Source of the DNA: Chromobotia macracanthus
Lineage: Eukaryota > Chordata > Actinopteri > Cypriniformes > Botiidae
Reading direction: 5' to 3'
DNA length: 64,000 bases
NCBI GenBank assembly: GCA_036877525.1
Contig: JAZGTH010000071.1
Span: 3,482,001-3,546,000, forward strand
The notes beneath the pieces were generated by a model. That model saw only the letters and a program-made list of their open reading frames with translations. It did no database searches and was not told the DNA's origin. Positions 10,861 to 25,636 of this stretch are shown here, piece after piece. The position numbers and the translations under genes were made by a program. Numbering within the stretch: position 1 is the first letter of the stretch; each line of letters opens with the position of its first letter.

Positions 10861-13800
10861 CGCGCTTATCTTTTATGATATCACACTTACTTTCGTTTTC
10901 AAAGTCTGGCGAGGGTGCGAAGACGTAATCTGAACACCAGCGGACAGACTGCTAGAAACCCTCCAATGGACAGAGCAGTTCTGTAACTTTGTGTTTCACG
11001 ACTGCTTAGACAATTAACAATTAAGTGTAAATAATTATTAATATATATCACTCGAAATACCTGAAAAGTAGCGCTACCATTTCAATGTAAAACGATGACA
11101 GCTTAGACACGAATAGAAAATATTATTTGTACAACCCTGCCATGTCGATTAAAAAATACATATATATATATATATATTTACTTCTAGACTTCTGAAAGCG
11201 ATCAAGTTACAGGTCGAGGTACACCTTGACAGTCTTTGGTTTGATGGGTAGGACTTGGTACAAAAGTTATTATACGATTTGTTGCGATTTGGCTGAATCG
11301 ACTGTCACTTTACAGTACAACGTCTGGTTGTCTGTCTGGAGTCTTAAGGCAAATCCTAACCCGGCTTGAGCAAATTTATCATTATCGTGCAGTCCTCGGT
11401 ACAGTAAACCAACATAAGTCGTGGCTATCTGATGTGTGGACACGTTGGTTTTACTGAGACGTATTTGAAAACCTTCAAATCATTATGCATCATTATGGTC
11501 ATTTAAAACATGAATATTGATGATTTATTATGGATTTCACGCTAGCGAGAAAAGGGCTCACGTTCACATTTAAAGTCATTGCGAATTCTGGATAGCTTTC
11601 AAAACCAAAAGGCCAGTCACCCGTATTTAATCATGAAACCCTCAAATCTCCAAATCAATAACACAGAAACGCATTTTCACATTTAAATGTTTTCAGATAG
11701 TCTAGATTGCTGTTATAAATATGGGATATCATTTGATAATAAACTCGCATTGTGTGGAACAGGCATTTAAATGCGTACTCAATAAACTTAAGTTTGAATT
11801 CAGATATTAAATGAGTTTTACACACGGATAAAAGTAATAATATTCGCACAGTCCGAGTTTTTAGTTTTTATTCTATGAACAGTAAGCATTAATTTCAGCA
11901 CTGATAACTGAACAGCGCCTTGTAGGCCTGCAAACGAATCGTTAGTTAAGGGCCAGGTGATCTGATACAGCCGTCTGATCCAGGGTTTCCTTTTATTACA
12001 ATTGATTCATTTTACACAAAGCTAATCTGTGATACATATTTGCGGAAAAAAGGCACTCTGAATCAGATTCAGTCAGAGAAAGCCCACGAGGAAAAGCCCA
12101 GGTTTCATTTAAAGCGAACACACGTAATGAATTGTATGACCTCGAGTTTTCATACCAATCCTAAACTCAGCGAAATGGCATTTCATTTTTCATCTATCCG
12201 AGCTCTTTCTAAACCGTTTTTATTAAGTTACTAAAAACAAAAGTGTTTGGTAAATGTATCATGTATGAAAAACGAATGAATTATGAAACCTACACCACGT
12301 ATTCCGATGCATTTGTCTTTATTTATCCTTTGGCCCTTCGTAAGACAAAAAAAAAATCCAAAGTAAACAATAATGACTTACAAAATCCTTCATTTAGGAT
12401 AAAGATCTGAAATACACACGATTCCGTCTGTCGATAACAGCGTAACGAGGACTTTGTCGGTCTGTGTTTAATTGTGGAAGACATCAGAGACGCCTTATGA
12501 CATTTTCTGCCAAGTTCTACGAGAAGGCACCGAATGCCAAGCGAAAGTGTGCCAAGGCATTTGGATGCCGAGTGGCAAAGACGGAGCAAAAACTGCAGTG
12601 TGTATAGAGCAACGACACGGACAGCAGACCGAACTACAGGGTCTAAACTCCATACAAACTAAACTGGGGTTTTATGCTGCGTTTTCATCTCGTACCGTGT
12701 GTGCCAAAGTCTCAGGACCGAACCAGGTAACTCGTCAACCCGGATGAAGTTTCTCCGCAACTTGAGCGATAGACGTGAGTAAGAATCTCTTTCTTTGTGA
12801 TTAAAAGCAGAGAAATAAGTCCGCAGATCTGCAGGATTGTAAGTGCGAGTGAAAGCGCGGAGTGTGTGAGGAGGAAACGTACGTGCGCGCGACGCCGCGG
12901 TCACATTAAGTTGCACTGCGGATCTCTTGTGTCTTCAAGCAAGCAATTCAGAGTTACATCGCAATCCAATGACAAACTAACCAAAGTGACATGAAAGTTT
13001 ACCAAGCAAAAAAAAAGCAGTGTGATCTGCCTGGCTTTCAATGCGTTCGCGTTTATAGGTAAAAATTCACCTAATGTATTAACAACGCGAATCAGGATGC
13101 AGCTGGACACAAATTTAGATTAACTTGTTGATATATCCTCATACTGACACCATTCTCTTGTGAAAACCCGTATGATTTTAAAACAAACTCCTGTATGCTT
13201 CAATAAACTGGTGTTAAACAAAAGGAGTTTGTGGTTGTTAATTTATAGAAAAATATCATGTGCAATAACGAGAGTATTTCTAGAAATGTCATACGTTGCT
13301 CATAATATGTCCGTGGCAATTTTCCATAGAAAAGTGTTTGTTAAAACTCAAAATACAGCAGATGTCGCAATTAATGTGCAAATAATTTAGGGCAATTATT
13401 GGAAATATTTCACTCGTGCGTCGCGTCGTTCGTCCTCGTTTACAGACTCTGTATGCAGCGTGCGTCAGTTCTTATTAATTGTAAAATGACGCGTTGCAGC
13501 ACAAATCAAACCAGAAATAAAAGACAACACAAAACGCTCTTAATAAACTAAGATAATGAGTCTGAAGAAACGTGTATATGATCATGCATTAGGCCAGTGA
13601 GGCGGGACAGGTTGTACATTATCATTATTATTGATTATTGATTACTATTGACTCATTTAAAGCCATAAAATGAGAAACTAGAACATAACAATTTGTAAAG
13701 TAAAGATACATAAAAATAAACAGTAAAAATACAATGATGCTACTCCTTTATATCTAATACGTTAAAGTATAGAAATGTATTGTTTTGACTATACATACAC

Positions 13801-14040
13801 ATTTATAATAAAATATTGCAATAAATTCAGTGGGATACTATCCCTTGCACATGTCAAACGACTGTGTTATGCTAATACTGTCATAAATATATTATTATTA
13901 TTTCTTCTATTATTATTATTATAATTTATTCTACCACGTTTCACTTCGACGTACTGCACTTTAAGATTATAATAATCCAGTAATTTGGCCCGACGTCCGC
14001 TTTCTTCTAACCGCCCGCCTATTAAACATAGACTGAGACT

Positions 14041-14056
14041 CCACCTAGAGGCCACA
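14041..14056 (+). promoter_or_regulatory. CTCF-like motif (weaker)
   Basis: CCACCTAGAGGCCACA keeps the CCACC-AGAGG pattern of the CTCF core with substitutions in the G-run. It is a motif match only. Confidence 0.3.
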
Positions 14057-16111
14057 GCCTGAATTGACACTTTAAATACAACATGGACCACTACATTGAC
14101 TATTTCAAAAAATATATGAATGTCGAAGATATTTTACCATAGCAATGACAAAATAAAGGTAGTTTTATAACAAAAAATAGCTATAATTGAAAAAATACAT
14201 TAAAGAATAGGTTAAACAGAGATGGCATACCTACGACTGCTTCTCGTGACAAACAGTGTTGATGCAAATGTATGATTTTTAAAAGATGACAAAAGGTTGA
14301 TATGAAGTGTCCAACATCTAAAGACATTTTGGCACATGCGTCCAGCTTAAGTCAAAAGACATTTTGCCACCTTTTCTCTCACACACATAAAAAAAAAATT
14401 CATATAAGAGGATCAGTAGTTTGGCACTGTGCTCTATTAGATTTGTTTTAAGTGTGAGGAATTACAATTTGTGCGAACCATAAATGCATATTAAAATAAA
14501 CGCAAAAAAATTCAAAATAAAATGACAAATACATTCTGTAATCGGCTGTGTAGCGAGCACACACACACAACAAAAACATGAGACTGTTTTTGTTTGAACT
14601 TCAGTTGTGTAGTGTGTGCTTGGCTTAAGTCTACAAAATTAAAAAAAAAAAATACTCAAATGGTAAAATTTAATTGTAATAGTTACTATTACTTTTTGCA
14701 GTTAATGAGTACTGTAGTTAAATCTACCTTCAAAATGTTCAATCTTTTATATAATCAATTCGATGTCTGCATATGTGAAATACATAGCATATATATATTT
14801 GTTTTGTAACACCTAAATACTCTAATACATAAGCATATGTACTGTTATGTATGTAACTGCTAGAAACTAATGCTTGGTTTCAGTCTGAATCCTTCACTGA
14901 ATCAAGAGTGAACTATAGGTGTGAAACAAACTTGCCCTTATCCTCACATTCCACTGAATGCCACAAGAGGGTGATCTTTCTATCATGAGCCCTTTGATAT
15001 CCCCTCTCATGTGCTATAACCACGAGCTCCCTTCAGTTCAACAAGAGTGCTTGTCCATCAATCTCCAGCCAGCGTGAACTTCTAAAACCTTCTGGATGTT
15101 ACGAATGAAAACAACAAATGTACCTATTCAGAATCTTTACAATTAAAAGTCAAATCTACTTTCGAAAACAGCCTGCATTTGTTCTCATTTTAACTATCGT
15201 GATTATTTGAAAGATTACTTAATATACCAAACAGGTAGCATGACAATATAAACTTATTTGCTACATTCATTACTCTGTGGGCGATTTGGCTTTTGTGTTC
15301 ACAAGTTAAAAATACAAGAGTGTGTCTTTACGTTCACTCGAATGAGATCGATTTAAAAATGGCTGCTTGGAAATGATAAACACAGGGGCTGTCCAGGTGG
15401 CCCTCTGCCCGTTCTAAATGTAAACACCACCCAAGCTGGAGTACCACACTCGCCAACCCAAACTGCGGCACACACCTGGAGCCCCGGCACGGAGAGGCAG
15501 GATTTTTCAGTGGGATGGGGTGAAGACAAGGGGATTGTGTAGAGACATTGGACCCGGGGCAACATTTGTGCTGAAGCAGCCGCAGGGTAATAACATTATC
15601 CTGCACTAAAGCAGCTTGCCTTCAGGGCTTTGCCAAGCTGGGCCTTATGAATAAACAAGAAGAAACACGGCCGAGGATCCCCTTACTCTACCTCCATTGT
15701 GTCTTAAAACAGATCAGAGTTTTAGAAAAGACTTTGCATATGTTTGAAAAAGCCTGGCAACTTTTAACTCCACTTTAAGGGAGTGATAAAAATTCATAAT
15801 ATATTGACAACAATTAGGGAAGAAAAGGAAATTATCAGTGTAGTTTCTTCTGAAAATGTTAGTTAAATATATTCACGTAATACACAATCGTGTCATTTTT
15901 TATACATTTTCATTGTACCACTTAAATTAAATCACCATGAACTTCTGAATTACTTCCAGTTTTGTTATCAAATCTGCATTGAGAGAATACAGGCATTGCT
16001 CTGCCATGCAGATCAGGAGTGTGTGTGGTGGGGGTTGGTGGTTTGGAAGCAGTGGGCTCCACCTGCTGCCACTGAGATGCCAATGCTGGAGTACAGCCAG
16101 GTTCGGCCCTC

Positions 16112-16215
<104 letters not shown>

Positions 16216-17446
16216 TCTGTAAGCCTCATTCACAAACACAAAGCCCTCGAACCTGCAGCTAACACGCACGACTCCACTCGCATTCACATTCTCGCTGTTG
16301 TGACAAAAAAAATAAATAAACACAATGAGGTTTCCTGCAAGCTCCACAAACACTGAACAATAAGGCCGATGTGGTGTTTAAAGCACAGATTGGGTGTAGA
16401 TTAATGAAGGCTGATGCTTACGATGGTTCTAATGAGTGCGGCACTCTGCAGACGGAGGCCTGGATAAGACGAGAGGCGGTGGTGAGAATAAAGAGGAGTG
16501 AAAGCAGACAGATGGGCTTTATGGACGGCGTGAGGAGACAGGAAACACACACACATAAAGAGAACCTTGATGACTGTGTGTGATACAGCCGTCTTGTGTA
16601 AGATCGCACGGGGACGACACGCTAATGATGAGCGGAGAAAACCTTCAACAACGATCAGAGAGAACTTCTAAAGCAGTTGAGCTTTTTAATACAGAAAATA
16701 TAATTGCTGCACATATTTGTATTGGGCAACATTACAATGTTAAGTCTGATTCGTACAAAATTGTGGGAGCAGATAATATCAGAGCTTTATATGTATTTCT
16801 ATATTTTTTACATATATGTAATTCTCCTCCTTTTTTTAGGATTAAAAGTCCTAAATTACTTCACTAGTTCTGCACTGCAATCTCCATTTCAAAAATCCCT
16901 GGTATTGCCAGGTTTCCAATGAGTGTGGAAACTCCAAGTTATCCATTTTTTTCCTACCGTACAATAAAAGGCAAGTAAAATTCTTAATTTTGAACACTAA
17001 TGTCTAGAAAGGCAAAACTATGGCCTATCAGTTTTAACCAAACCGGTGCATGCGTTTTCTGAATACATGGGCCTTCCAAAAATCAGTTTTCATGCCTTCA
17101 GAAATCATGGCTTCCTGCTCGCAAATGTCCACAACTGCAGAAGAGGTTTTCTTCAAAACAAGCCTCCAGGCAAGTACGGTCCATATGCAAGCTGTTGGAA
17201 TAGCCAGGCATATGCTGGGTATATATAACACATTTTCACCCTCCCCCTCATTCCTTCTGTTTGTGCCCAGGCAGAACACACTGCAGACCGCCAAGAGCAC
17301 ACCAGACCGCATGCTCGCTGTTTACTGCGTACGTGCATTCATTCAGCACGAGGACGGGCGCATTCTGGATGTAAACATCATTGGACTCCAGTCCCGTGAA
17401 ACTGTGTCCTGCAGAAAGAGCCAACATGGAAATGCAAATGCATCAG

Positions 17447-17474
<28 letters not shown>
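17447..17474. repeat. (AC)n microsatellite
   Basis: Fourteen AC units in non-coding DNA between the two nfia first exons. Confidence 0.95.
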
Positions 17475-17480
<6 letters not shown>

Positions 17481-17825
17481 ATGTGGCGAGTCAACCTACC
17501 CACCCTAAACACTTTAAAAAACACTACGAGACACCTGACAGCTGTTTCTGGCTGGGAAAAATGAGGAGGGAAAAATCCGCAGCTCGAAGCACACAGCTGG
17601 ATACGGATACAACTCCCTCTCCCAACATACACGACACACACACGTGTGTATGCGAGTATGCACTCTCAGCATGCAGGAACCGACAGGTGACCGAGATGAA
17701 AATTAACTAAAGGAACGATCCTGAGCGAATTCTCTTATTACATGATTTCACCACTAAATGAAAATACAAGTGAATAAAGAAAACTAATACAGCTGGTGAT
17801 AGGGGAAAAAAATAGGGATTTTTTT

Positions 17826-17895
17826 GAGGCCATGGCACAGCAGCAAATGCACACGCCGCATTGAACACAGGTCACATAGGTTCAAATCCAACTTG
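17826..17895 (+). mobile_element. tRNA-like SINE head (fragment)
   Basis: There is a B-box match GGTTCAAATCC at 17879-17889 and a weaker A-box-like TGGCACAGCAG at 17833-17843, 46 bp apart, which is normal tRNA-type pol III promoter spacing. The sequence does not fold into an obvious tRNA acceptor stem, so it reads as the tRNA-derived head of an old SINE. The family and 3' end could not be determined. Confidence 0.45.
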
Positions 17896-19884
17896 TGACA
17901 CCAGCAGGCTAAAGTGAATCAAATACATGACATGAATGTAGATATATGTGTCTTCTCTTCCCTAAAAACAAACAAAACAAACATCAGCAAACGCTGTTCA
18001 AATGTCCAACCTGCAGGTATATTGAAAACACTTAAAAAACAATTTAAAAAACAGCACAGGCAAAACAGCCAAACATTAACATTACAGCATAAATAGCATA
18101 AGAACTGCGCAACCTTTTCATAAGACTCGCGGCTTAAGTTTACGGCAAACTAAAGACGGTGTGCCAACACGGTGCCGCTCGTCATTAGACGAGGCGCGTG
18201 AAAAGCTCGGCGCAGTCGATGATTTCAGACTGTGATGTGCGATCATTATGCTTTCATGTCTGTGATCAGAGGTGCACGCTAGTGCCAGGCCCATTGTGGC
18301 CATCTGCGGCAGAGACAGACAGACAGGCCGTTTGGGGACCCTCTCCTGCGGTGTGACTAACTCACGACGACAGTGCCAGGGATGAAGAGGGCCCCGGCCC
18401 TGCCAAGAGAGCCACCGCTGCTCGCCTGCACTCAAAACTGCCTTTGTTGTCACTCTGCTATCTTCTCACAACATGTGCTTCCATCAAACCCACACCGGCA
18501 ATATCCCACTGCAAAAAAATGAAATGTGAAATCTGCTTTTCGCAGCCATGTGTTAAATGTCTTCATTTGCCATGTGGATCTGTCGGCCTTTATTTACTCT
18601 GGGGGTGGGGGGTGATTACTCTGTTTCATGCTGTACATGTACTAATACGACACGAGAGGAAAAGCAAAGATAAATGATAGAGATGTTTTTGTGGCAATAC
18701 CACTGGGAGAAAAAGCCCCTAAATTTAAAGGCTTTAGTTTGCCTCTTACACTAAATGACGCTTCATATAGTCTCCTGCAAGCACTATTAACTCTCATAAA
18801 CACTGAATGTTTTCTGTAAACAAATTTCCTCAACAGGAAACAGAAACTAGCATATATAAAATTATAAACAAACAAATGGAATCACTTATTACAGCGGCTT
18901 CAAATTGATGACAATTGTTAATTTGTTTGGTAATTATTACCATTTTCATATATCATTATATTTATTTTTTTTGCTTATGCAAGGAAAAACTACCACACAT
19001 TAACCCATATGTTCTTCTATTCCCTAAATATGCACACAGCATGTCAAAGGTGCTGGAAAAACTGTGACTGCAGTTTTAGAGTAATGTCTCCCTCTAATGG
19101 TCATTGTTGGTAAATGCACTTCTACAATAGCAAAAATGATTTTTGCTCAAGTTTACTTCCTACATGGTAGCAAATATATTGTTACTGCTGTTATTAAGGC
19201 CCTAAATAAATAAAGAACAATTTATATGTATAAAAAACTACAACATTTTCTATTTGAAAGTTTCCTCTCTCCGTTTTCAAAGCATCCTTTCAGTCTTCAG
19301 TCCACACAGAGGGAGCTGAGGAAGGGACGGTTTGGCTTTTCAGTAAAAACCCCACAGATTACCCTCGCATAGCAACAGCTTTTCAAAACACTGTTCTGAG
19401 AACATGTGCTCCTATGCACAGAGGAATTTTAATATAATGTTCAAAGTACTTAAGCTATCTATCTCTCCTCTTTTATCCCTCTGAAATTCCATACACTGTA
19501 TTTAAAGACGAGACACATGAGGCCTGCCTGCAGTAAATGTTGCTCTGCAAACACACCTTAACCAAAATACAGACAAATTCATTTTAAAATATTAAACCAC
19601 GTAAATTACACTGTAAGACGCAACTACAGTGTATTGAATATTGTGTACAGTGGAGCACCTAAACATACAAAATTACAAACACTAAAATTACATCCAGAAT
19701 GTCTAAATGTAATTTCCAGAGTGAAAAAAATATTAGACTGTAGTTACAACCCTCGCAGCCTTGTTTTCATCTGAACGTTACCTTGGCAACTACTGTGATA
19801 ACAATCTGTACTAGTGTCTGTAATTTTTTAATTTGTATTTTAATTAAGCTCTGTTAAGACGTAAAACAACACAGGCTGGTACTA

Positions 19885-20137
19885 CCCAACGATTGTAAGT
19901 TGTAAGAATGTTTCCATAACATTCCCATTAAGTAACAAAAACACTAATCACGTTATTTTGCAAGTTCCTTTCATTTTTGCTTGGTTATTTCTTGGTTAAA
20001 AGAACATTGAAACATTTTTTTAATTCAGTAACATTTTTAAAAACAGTCCATAAACTTAAGAATAACATTTTTGATGATATATAACGTTAAAAAAGAGAAC
20101 ATTAGCCAATTTTCTAAGAATGTTCCCTGTTAGTTGG
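19885..20137 (+). mobile_element. Short inverted-repeat DNA element, copy 1 (plus orientation)
   Basis: One of nine copies in this window of a roughly 200-330 bp non-coding element. Full copies begin near CCCAGCTAACAATTTTAGG and end near GTTCCCTGTTAGCTGGG. This copy begins CCCAACGATTG, ends GTTCCCTGTTAGTTGG and is flanked by TA on both sides (19883-19884 and 20138-20139). The internal block ATTAAGTAACAAAAA is present. It has no coding capacity, so it would have been mobilised by a transposase encoded elsewhere. Confidence 0.8.
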
Positions 20138-22551
20138 TAACTGATTAGACATTTCACAGAGATTTATGTAGGAGACCGGAATACTGCACTGGAATAAGCT
20201 GGTCATTATTGGCCATCCACACACGAGTTGGATGTTGGGTTGCTTTAATGTCTCATGTGAATCAGTGGTGAATGAGCAGGTAAGAAAATAAGGTGGCGTG
20301 TCACAGCAGGTGAATGATGAACAGGGCATGGGCACAAATCTTCAGACTTCAGCCAAGGATGAAAGATACAGGAGAAAGAATCAGGCCAGAGAAATAACAT
20401 CATTTACCTCACCCAGCCTGTCTGCACAGTGAGGGGTGCGAGAGGAGCAACAGTGTGTGTCTTTACCTTTCAAAACAACAGCTTCATCAGTCTCAGACAA
20501 CATCTGTCCTTTTGTACTTTACAGCCCCTCAATACTTCATTTACAGTGTTTAAAGGTTTCTTGACCATAATACATCTTTACTTAATCTAAAGCGTTGGGA
20601 TGATTTAGTCAGATTAAATAAAACTTTTGGATACGTTTTTGAATGCTTTCTTTACAGTGTAGTATTAGCTGGTTAAGACACGCTGTATAGACTGGGCAAC
20701 ATTTATTTTGATAGACAGTTATTGAAAATGACAGATGTACAGCCGTTAAAAAGGCCACACTGTCTTAAGCAGTGTTGGATAAGATACTCTAAATTATTAG
20801 CAGCTTGGCAAGGCCAGTTATAAAGCAGTTAAACACTGTACACCTAAACAAATCTAAAATATACATAACGAAGAAGACAGAAGACAGTTTAAGAGGATAA
20901 TTTCAGCTTTAGATCACTCAATCTTAAAAGCTGTAAGTACAACAAAATAACCTTTTAACTCATTTTTACGACATTTTGTAGAGTTCTAAAAACATACAGA
21001 AAGACATGGAAACAAGTAACTTCTAAATTTATCATCACACAGGTACACAACAGCATGAGACATTGAATGAACTGTACTTGGCCCCATTTACAACCTCATT
21101 TTCCTTTGCCTAAAATCTGTATGGAAAAACACTCATGACAACTTTGTAAAACGTGACGATTCACTGTTTCGGCAGGCGTGACAGTGTGCTGGCGTGACAA
21201 CACAAAGGCCTGTATCCGAAAGAGATGATGGGCAGGGAAGACCACACACACACACGACTCCGACAAATTAGCCTGGAATGTCGAAGGAAGTGTTTAGTTT
21301 TCAGCTTCACTTTCAATAAAGCTGATGCTCTGCCTGTACGGGTGATCGGTCCTCCAATATTTTCTCTACATGCATGCGGCCCATCTCTCTCTCCTGTCTG
21401 CTACCTGAGCCCTCTCCGTATCTAATTTACTTCATTGCAGCATTAAATGGATGTGCCCTCATGAACGAGAGGGTCAGCACTTATTTCCGCACAACTTTAA
21501 TGAAAAGCACATGGCCCGGGTCCTGTTTTAGCTAAACTTCCCCATCCCTCCCTCCTTCCCCATCTCTCCTGCTCTCAATGGATGAGGAACCGAGCTCAAC
21601 CCTGAAGGCAGCAGATGAAAGAAAACAAAACGACTGAATTTGGGACAATGTCAAGCAAAAGACTATACATTACGTTGGCCATCTCCACTGGTTTTTGTAT
21701 TGAAAGATATTGCTGTCAATCACTACTAATGCTCCATTCACAATAACAGCGATTTGTCGCTGAAAGCTGCCAGGTCGTTGTACTGTTGGTTCCAGTTGGC
21801 GTTGTACTAGTTGGCATCTATGCTGCCCAATAGGCCATATAAATAAAATTTGTTAAAAAAAAAAAATTATATTTCCAGTAAAATTAACACTAATCAATTT
21901 CATCAAGAAATATTTTTTTTATAATTCAACTACGAATTAACGTTATACAATGCGTCACAAACAAGATTAACAGTTGTCAATCAAGTTGAAGTCACCTTGT
22001 CACAGGTATTTGCAAGAAAGCTTTCAGTGTGAATGGCCTCTATGATTTCAATAGCGCTAATGATCTACTAACATTTAAAAATACAACAGGCAAAAATTAG
22101 TCATAGTCCCAACTGGCAGTGAGTCTGTCCCCAGCGAGAGAAGGCAAGTATTCAGGCAGCCAAAAGAGGCCAAGTGTGTTTCTGGAGAAGTGATGAGAGG
22201 GCCAGGGAACTAGTGAAGGATGTGGCACATCTGACTTCAGCTCCGGCACCATCTGTCAGCCTGGCAACATCACTCAGAAGCAGGTTACAGCTATGGCCTC
22301 CTACAAGCCCTTGCTGCCTCTTATCTACATGCTAACTGACTCGCTAGAGGGCAGAGTGGGTATAAAAGGACAAGCACGAATCATGATGAGCAACGTTACA
22401 GACCAATAAAAACCTTCAGAACAGAGACCCAAAATGACCCTCCAATCACAGGAGGAGTCATTAAAGGGTAAAATGCAATTGAGTGGTCCTGCAAAACATA
22501 AAAACACTACACAGTGCTACTTTCTGCAAAGCAAACCTTGGCAGGTTGGTA

Positions 22552-22802
22552 CCCAGCTAACAGGGAATGTTCTCAGAATGCTGGCTAGCATTCTCTAAAG
22601 GTTCTCTCAAAGTTACCAAAAGTTGTTAGTGAAATGATTCAAAAACATTACAGATTTTAAAAAGTTTCTAATAGCAATAACGTTAAGACAACATTCAAAA
22701 AAACTAGACGTACCATTTGTAACATTTTTGTTACTTAATGGAAATGTTCCATTCTTACAGGGAAAAGGGAAACATTCTTACAGCTTAAAATTGTTCGCTG
22801 GG
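22552..22802 (-). mobile_element. Short inverted-repeat DNA element, copy 2 (minus orientation)
   Basis: It begins CCCAGCTAACAGGGAATG and ends AAAATTGTTCGCTGGG, the reverse arrangement of copy 1. It is flanked by TA on both sides (22550-22551 and 22803-22804). Together with copies 1, 4, 6 and 9 this fixes the element ends and a 2 bp target-site duplication. Confidence 0.85.
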
Positions 22803-25620
22803 TAACATCATCTAAAGTCTCCAAAAAACTGTTCAAAAACAGAGTCATAAACAGGTTACGCACAAGCCGGAATACGTTAATCAGACTGTGAAATGTCTAA
22901 ACCAAACAGCTAATCCTGACAATCCTTTACCAGTGAAATAAGACTCAGTATAAGTATAACAAGTGAAACAGAACCAAGTTCCAGCAGAGGGTGAGAGCAT
23001 GCATTTTTAACAAAATAAATGCATGTTTGGGGTCGAGTTGGTCTGTATGTGTGTTGGTTGATACTGGGACAGCTGGAGCCAATGGGCCATGGGAATACAC
23101 ACTGGTCATGAATATTCAAACGCAGCCTCTGGAAGAAACAGCCGCCAGAGTGATGTCACACATCCTAACAGTTGTGCTAAAACACTTTCTAGGTCTGCTG
23201 GAGAACGGCTAATCAAAGACAGTGACAGAAATGCTCCATAAACAGTTTCCTTTTTTTCTGTATTTTCTGTCATTGCAATCTCTCAAGCTACCACATTGTC
23301 TCCATAGCACCACCTAGCTTTAAGAAGAATTTCTTCTAGAAGAACAATTTCTACTTGTGTAGAACTACAATGTGTAGAAGAACCATTACAAAAAGATGGA
23401 CTATGTTATAATATGGATAAAAAAAACTTAATGCATATCAAAGTTAACCGTCAGAAGCATGAAAATGCACGTTAAAATTTAATAATGCATCTCCATAGAG
23501 CGCACTTCCTTTTCCTTAGATAATCTTTTCCAAGCATCTTTATCATGTTCGGGGAATGTTGTACCACAAGCCCCGAGGCAAGTTTCCAAACACTGATTCA
23601 GAGTTAAATAAGGTTCTGAAAACAACTTCTCCCTTAAATACTACAACTGTACTACACTCCGTTACCAGTGGGAATAAAGACAAATCCTCATTTGGCTGAC
23701 CAGATGTCAGCAACAACTGTCTGCGAAACCTGCCGTTCCTCCAGAGATGTGCAGAGATCACAGATGCATCATCTGTTCTCAACAACAGGAAAACATTAGC
23801 ATTATTTTAAATGCTTCCAATGAGCTAAATCAGTTTGGAATTTGTCTGAAATCACAGTTACCTCCAACGTTATCAGTGAACCGACAATGTTTTATAATGC
23901 GGCAATTGTTTTGTTTTGCATCGCAAACATAAAAGCTTGAATGCAAGAAATGTTTCCGAACAAGTTTCCAAAAAATTCCTCAAAAAAATGCAAATATTGT
24001 ACCTTCTTTCTGTGCACCTGAAACATCAAGCTACATGAGGTTGTTTATTTGTTCGTCGAATTAGGTTCAATTTTGTTTTCCACTTTTTATTATGTTGTCC
24101 GAGTCATCGACGCAATGTGGGCCAAATCTGTTTCGGAAACTTCTGTCATGGAAGTGATGCAGAGAGCGAAGCAGATGGGATAGATTAATTAGCCAATGTA
24201 TGTTTAAGAAGAAAGGTATTTATTTGCGTGAGTGGCCAGAGGCCGGAATTAAAGGACTGAGAAAGAAATAAGGGACAGGGCGGTCATTCTTTTCTCGGAG
24301 ATCTCGATGAAACCAACGTTTTCACGAGCTAGAAGCTATCGAGTTACAAGACAAAGTGGTTTGGGGGAATTATAAATAAATAAGAGTAAAATAGGCAATC
24401 TGGAGCAGAGGAAAGCTCTTTGTTTACTGGCTGCTCAGGGGACCTGAAACGGACCCTTCGAATAAATAAATACAACCGCTACAGGAAGTTCAGCTGCTTC
24501 CCCTCAGGTCCAGTTTAGTTTTATTAGCTACAGTCCTGTAAAGATACTAAACAATGACTGCCTCCCCTCCTCTTTCATTTAGTCCTGCACGTGTGGTTGT
24601 CCCACCGTGAGCTCCAATACACCGTTACTCCACTCAATACAAGCCTGTAGACATCATAAACATCCTCTCTCTGAAGAAATCTTCCAGACCTTTGTTCCCC
24701 AGGTGCACCTCAAACAACAGGCAACTAATCTGGAACTGTACTAGCATGTCTGTACAATGCAATGTGCGGAGATCTTAAAAACCAATCATGTACACCATTA
24801 ACAAAATGTTCACCTATATAGCACTTCCTATAATGAGTGTTTGTGTCCTCTGAATGCGGAGACAGAAAGAGCTACGAGGAGGACAGGTGCGTCAATGCAC
24901 TGGGGCTTTTTGAGGGAGGGCACTGGGTGAACAGCTTGCTCTCTGCAGGGGTCTTACAGAAGGGGCAGGTGAAAAGCTATCCCCCTGCACCGCTTTTACA
25001 GCGTCTACCTGACACCACGGAGTGCGAGGGGGTGGGCAGAGGAGAAAATCAGCCGATGGAGTCGAGAGCGAAGACACCATCTGGCAAAGGTCTCAGTGGC
25101 AAACTCTGCAAAGTTGGGAGAGAGGCCATGCATGAAAAGGTCAGCTGATAATGATGTCACAATCTTAAAGGATGAAGGGCCAAAAACATAAATACCTATG
25201 ATGGTAAACTTGAGAAAAGAAATGCATCCTCATTATGCCTCATTTCCAACCTCAAAGCATTCCAGTATATGCCGAGGTCTAATGCAAACAAAAAGTGGCG
25301 CCATGACTCAATTATGGCGCAAACATTAAAACTGTAAACACATTATATATTATGAATGATAAACTTAAAGACAACAAGTAGACATTAGTTTTCCTGAAAA
25401 AGATGTCAAATGTTGACTCAATCTGCCTCAACTTTATGAGGCGGCTATCTGACCCTGTTAATTTTCTAGTAGTAGCTAGGAAAAATTGTCTGGAACGTGT
25501 CCAAAAACCCGACAGGGTGATGTGCTACAAACAATCATTGATCCAAAGTGTGCAACTACACAGGAACCAGAAAAAAGAAAAACACTGGTCAAATTTGTAC
25601 TGCAACCCAGGTTCAATCAG

Positions 25621-25636
25621 GCACCAGCAGGGGGTA
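25621..25636 (+). promoter_or_regulatory. CTCF-like motif, plus orientation
   Basis: GCACCAGCAGGGGGTA matches the core of the vertebrate CTCF consensus (CCASYAGRKGGC-type). It is a motif match only; occupancy is unknown. Confidence 0.4.

Noticed and set aside
23320..23400. GAAGAA/TTCTTCTAGAAGAAC repeats resembling heat-shock elements
   Set aside because: Short AG-rich local repetition; no promoter context to support a heat-shock element.
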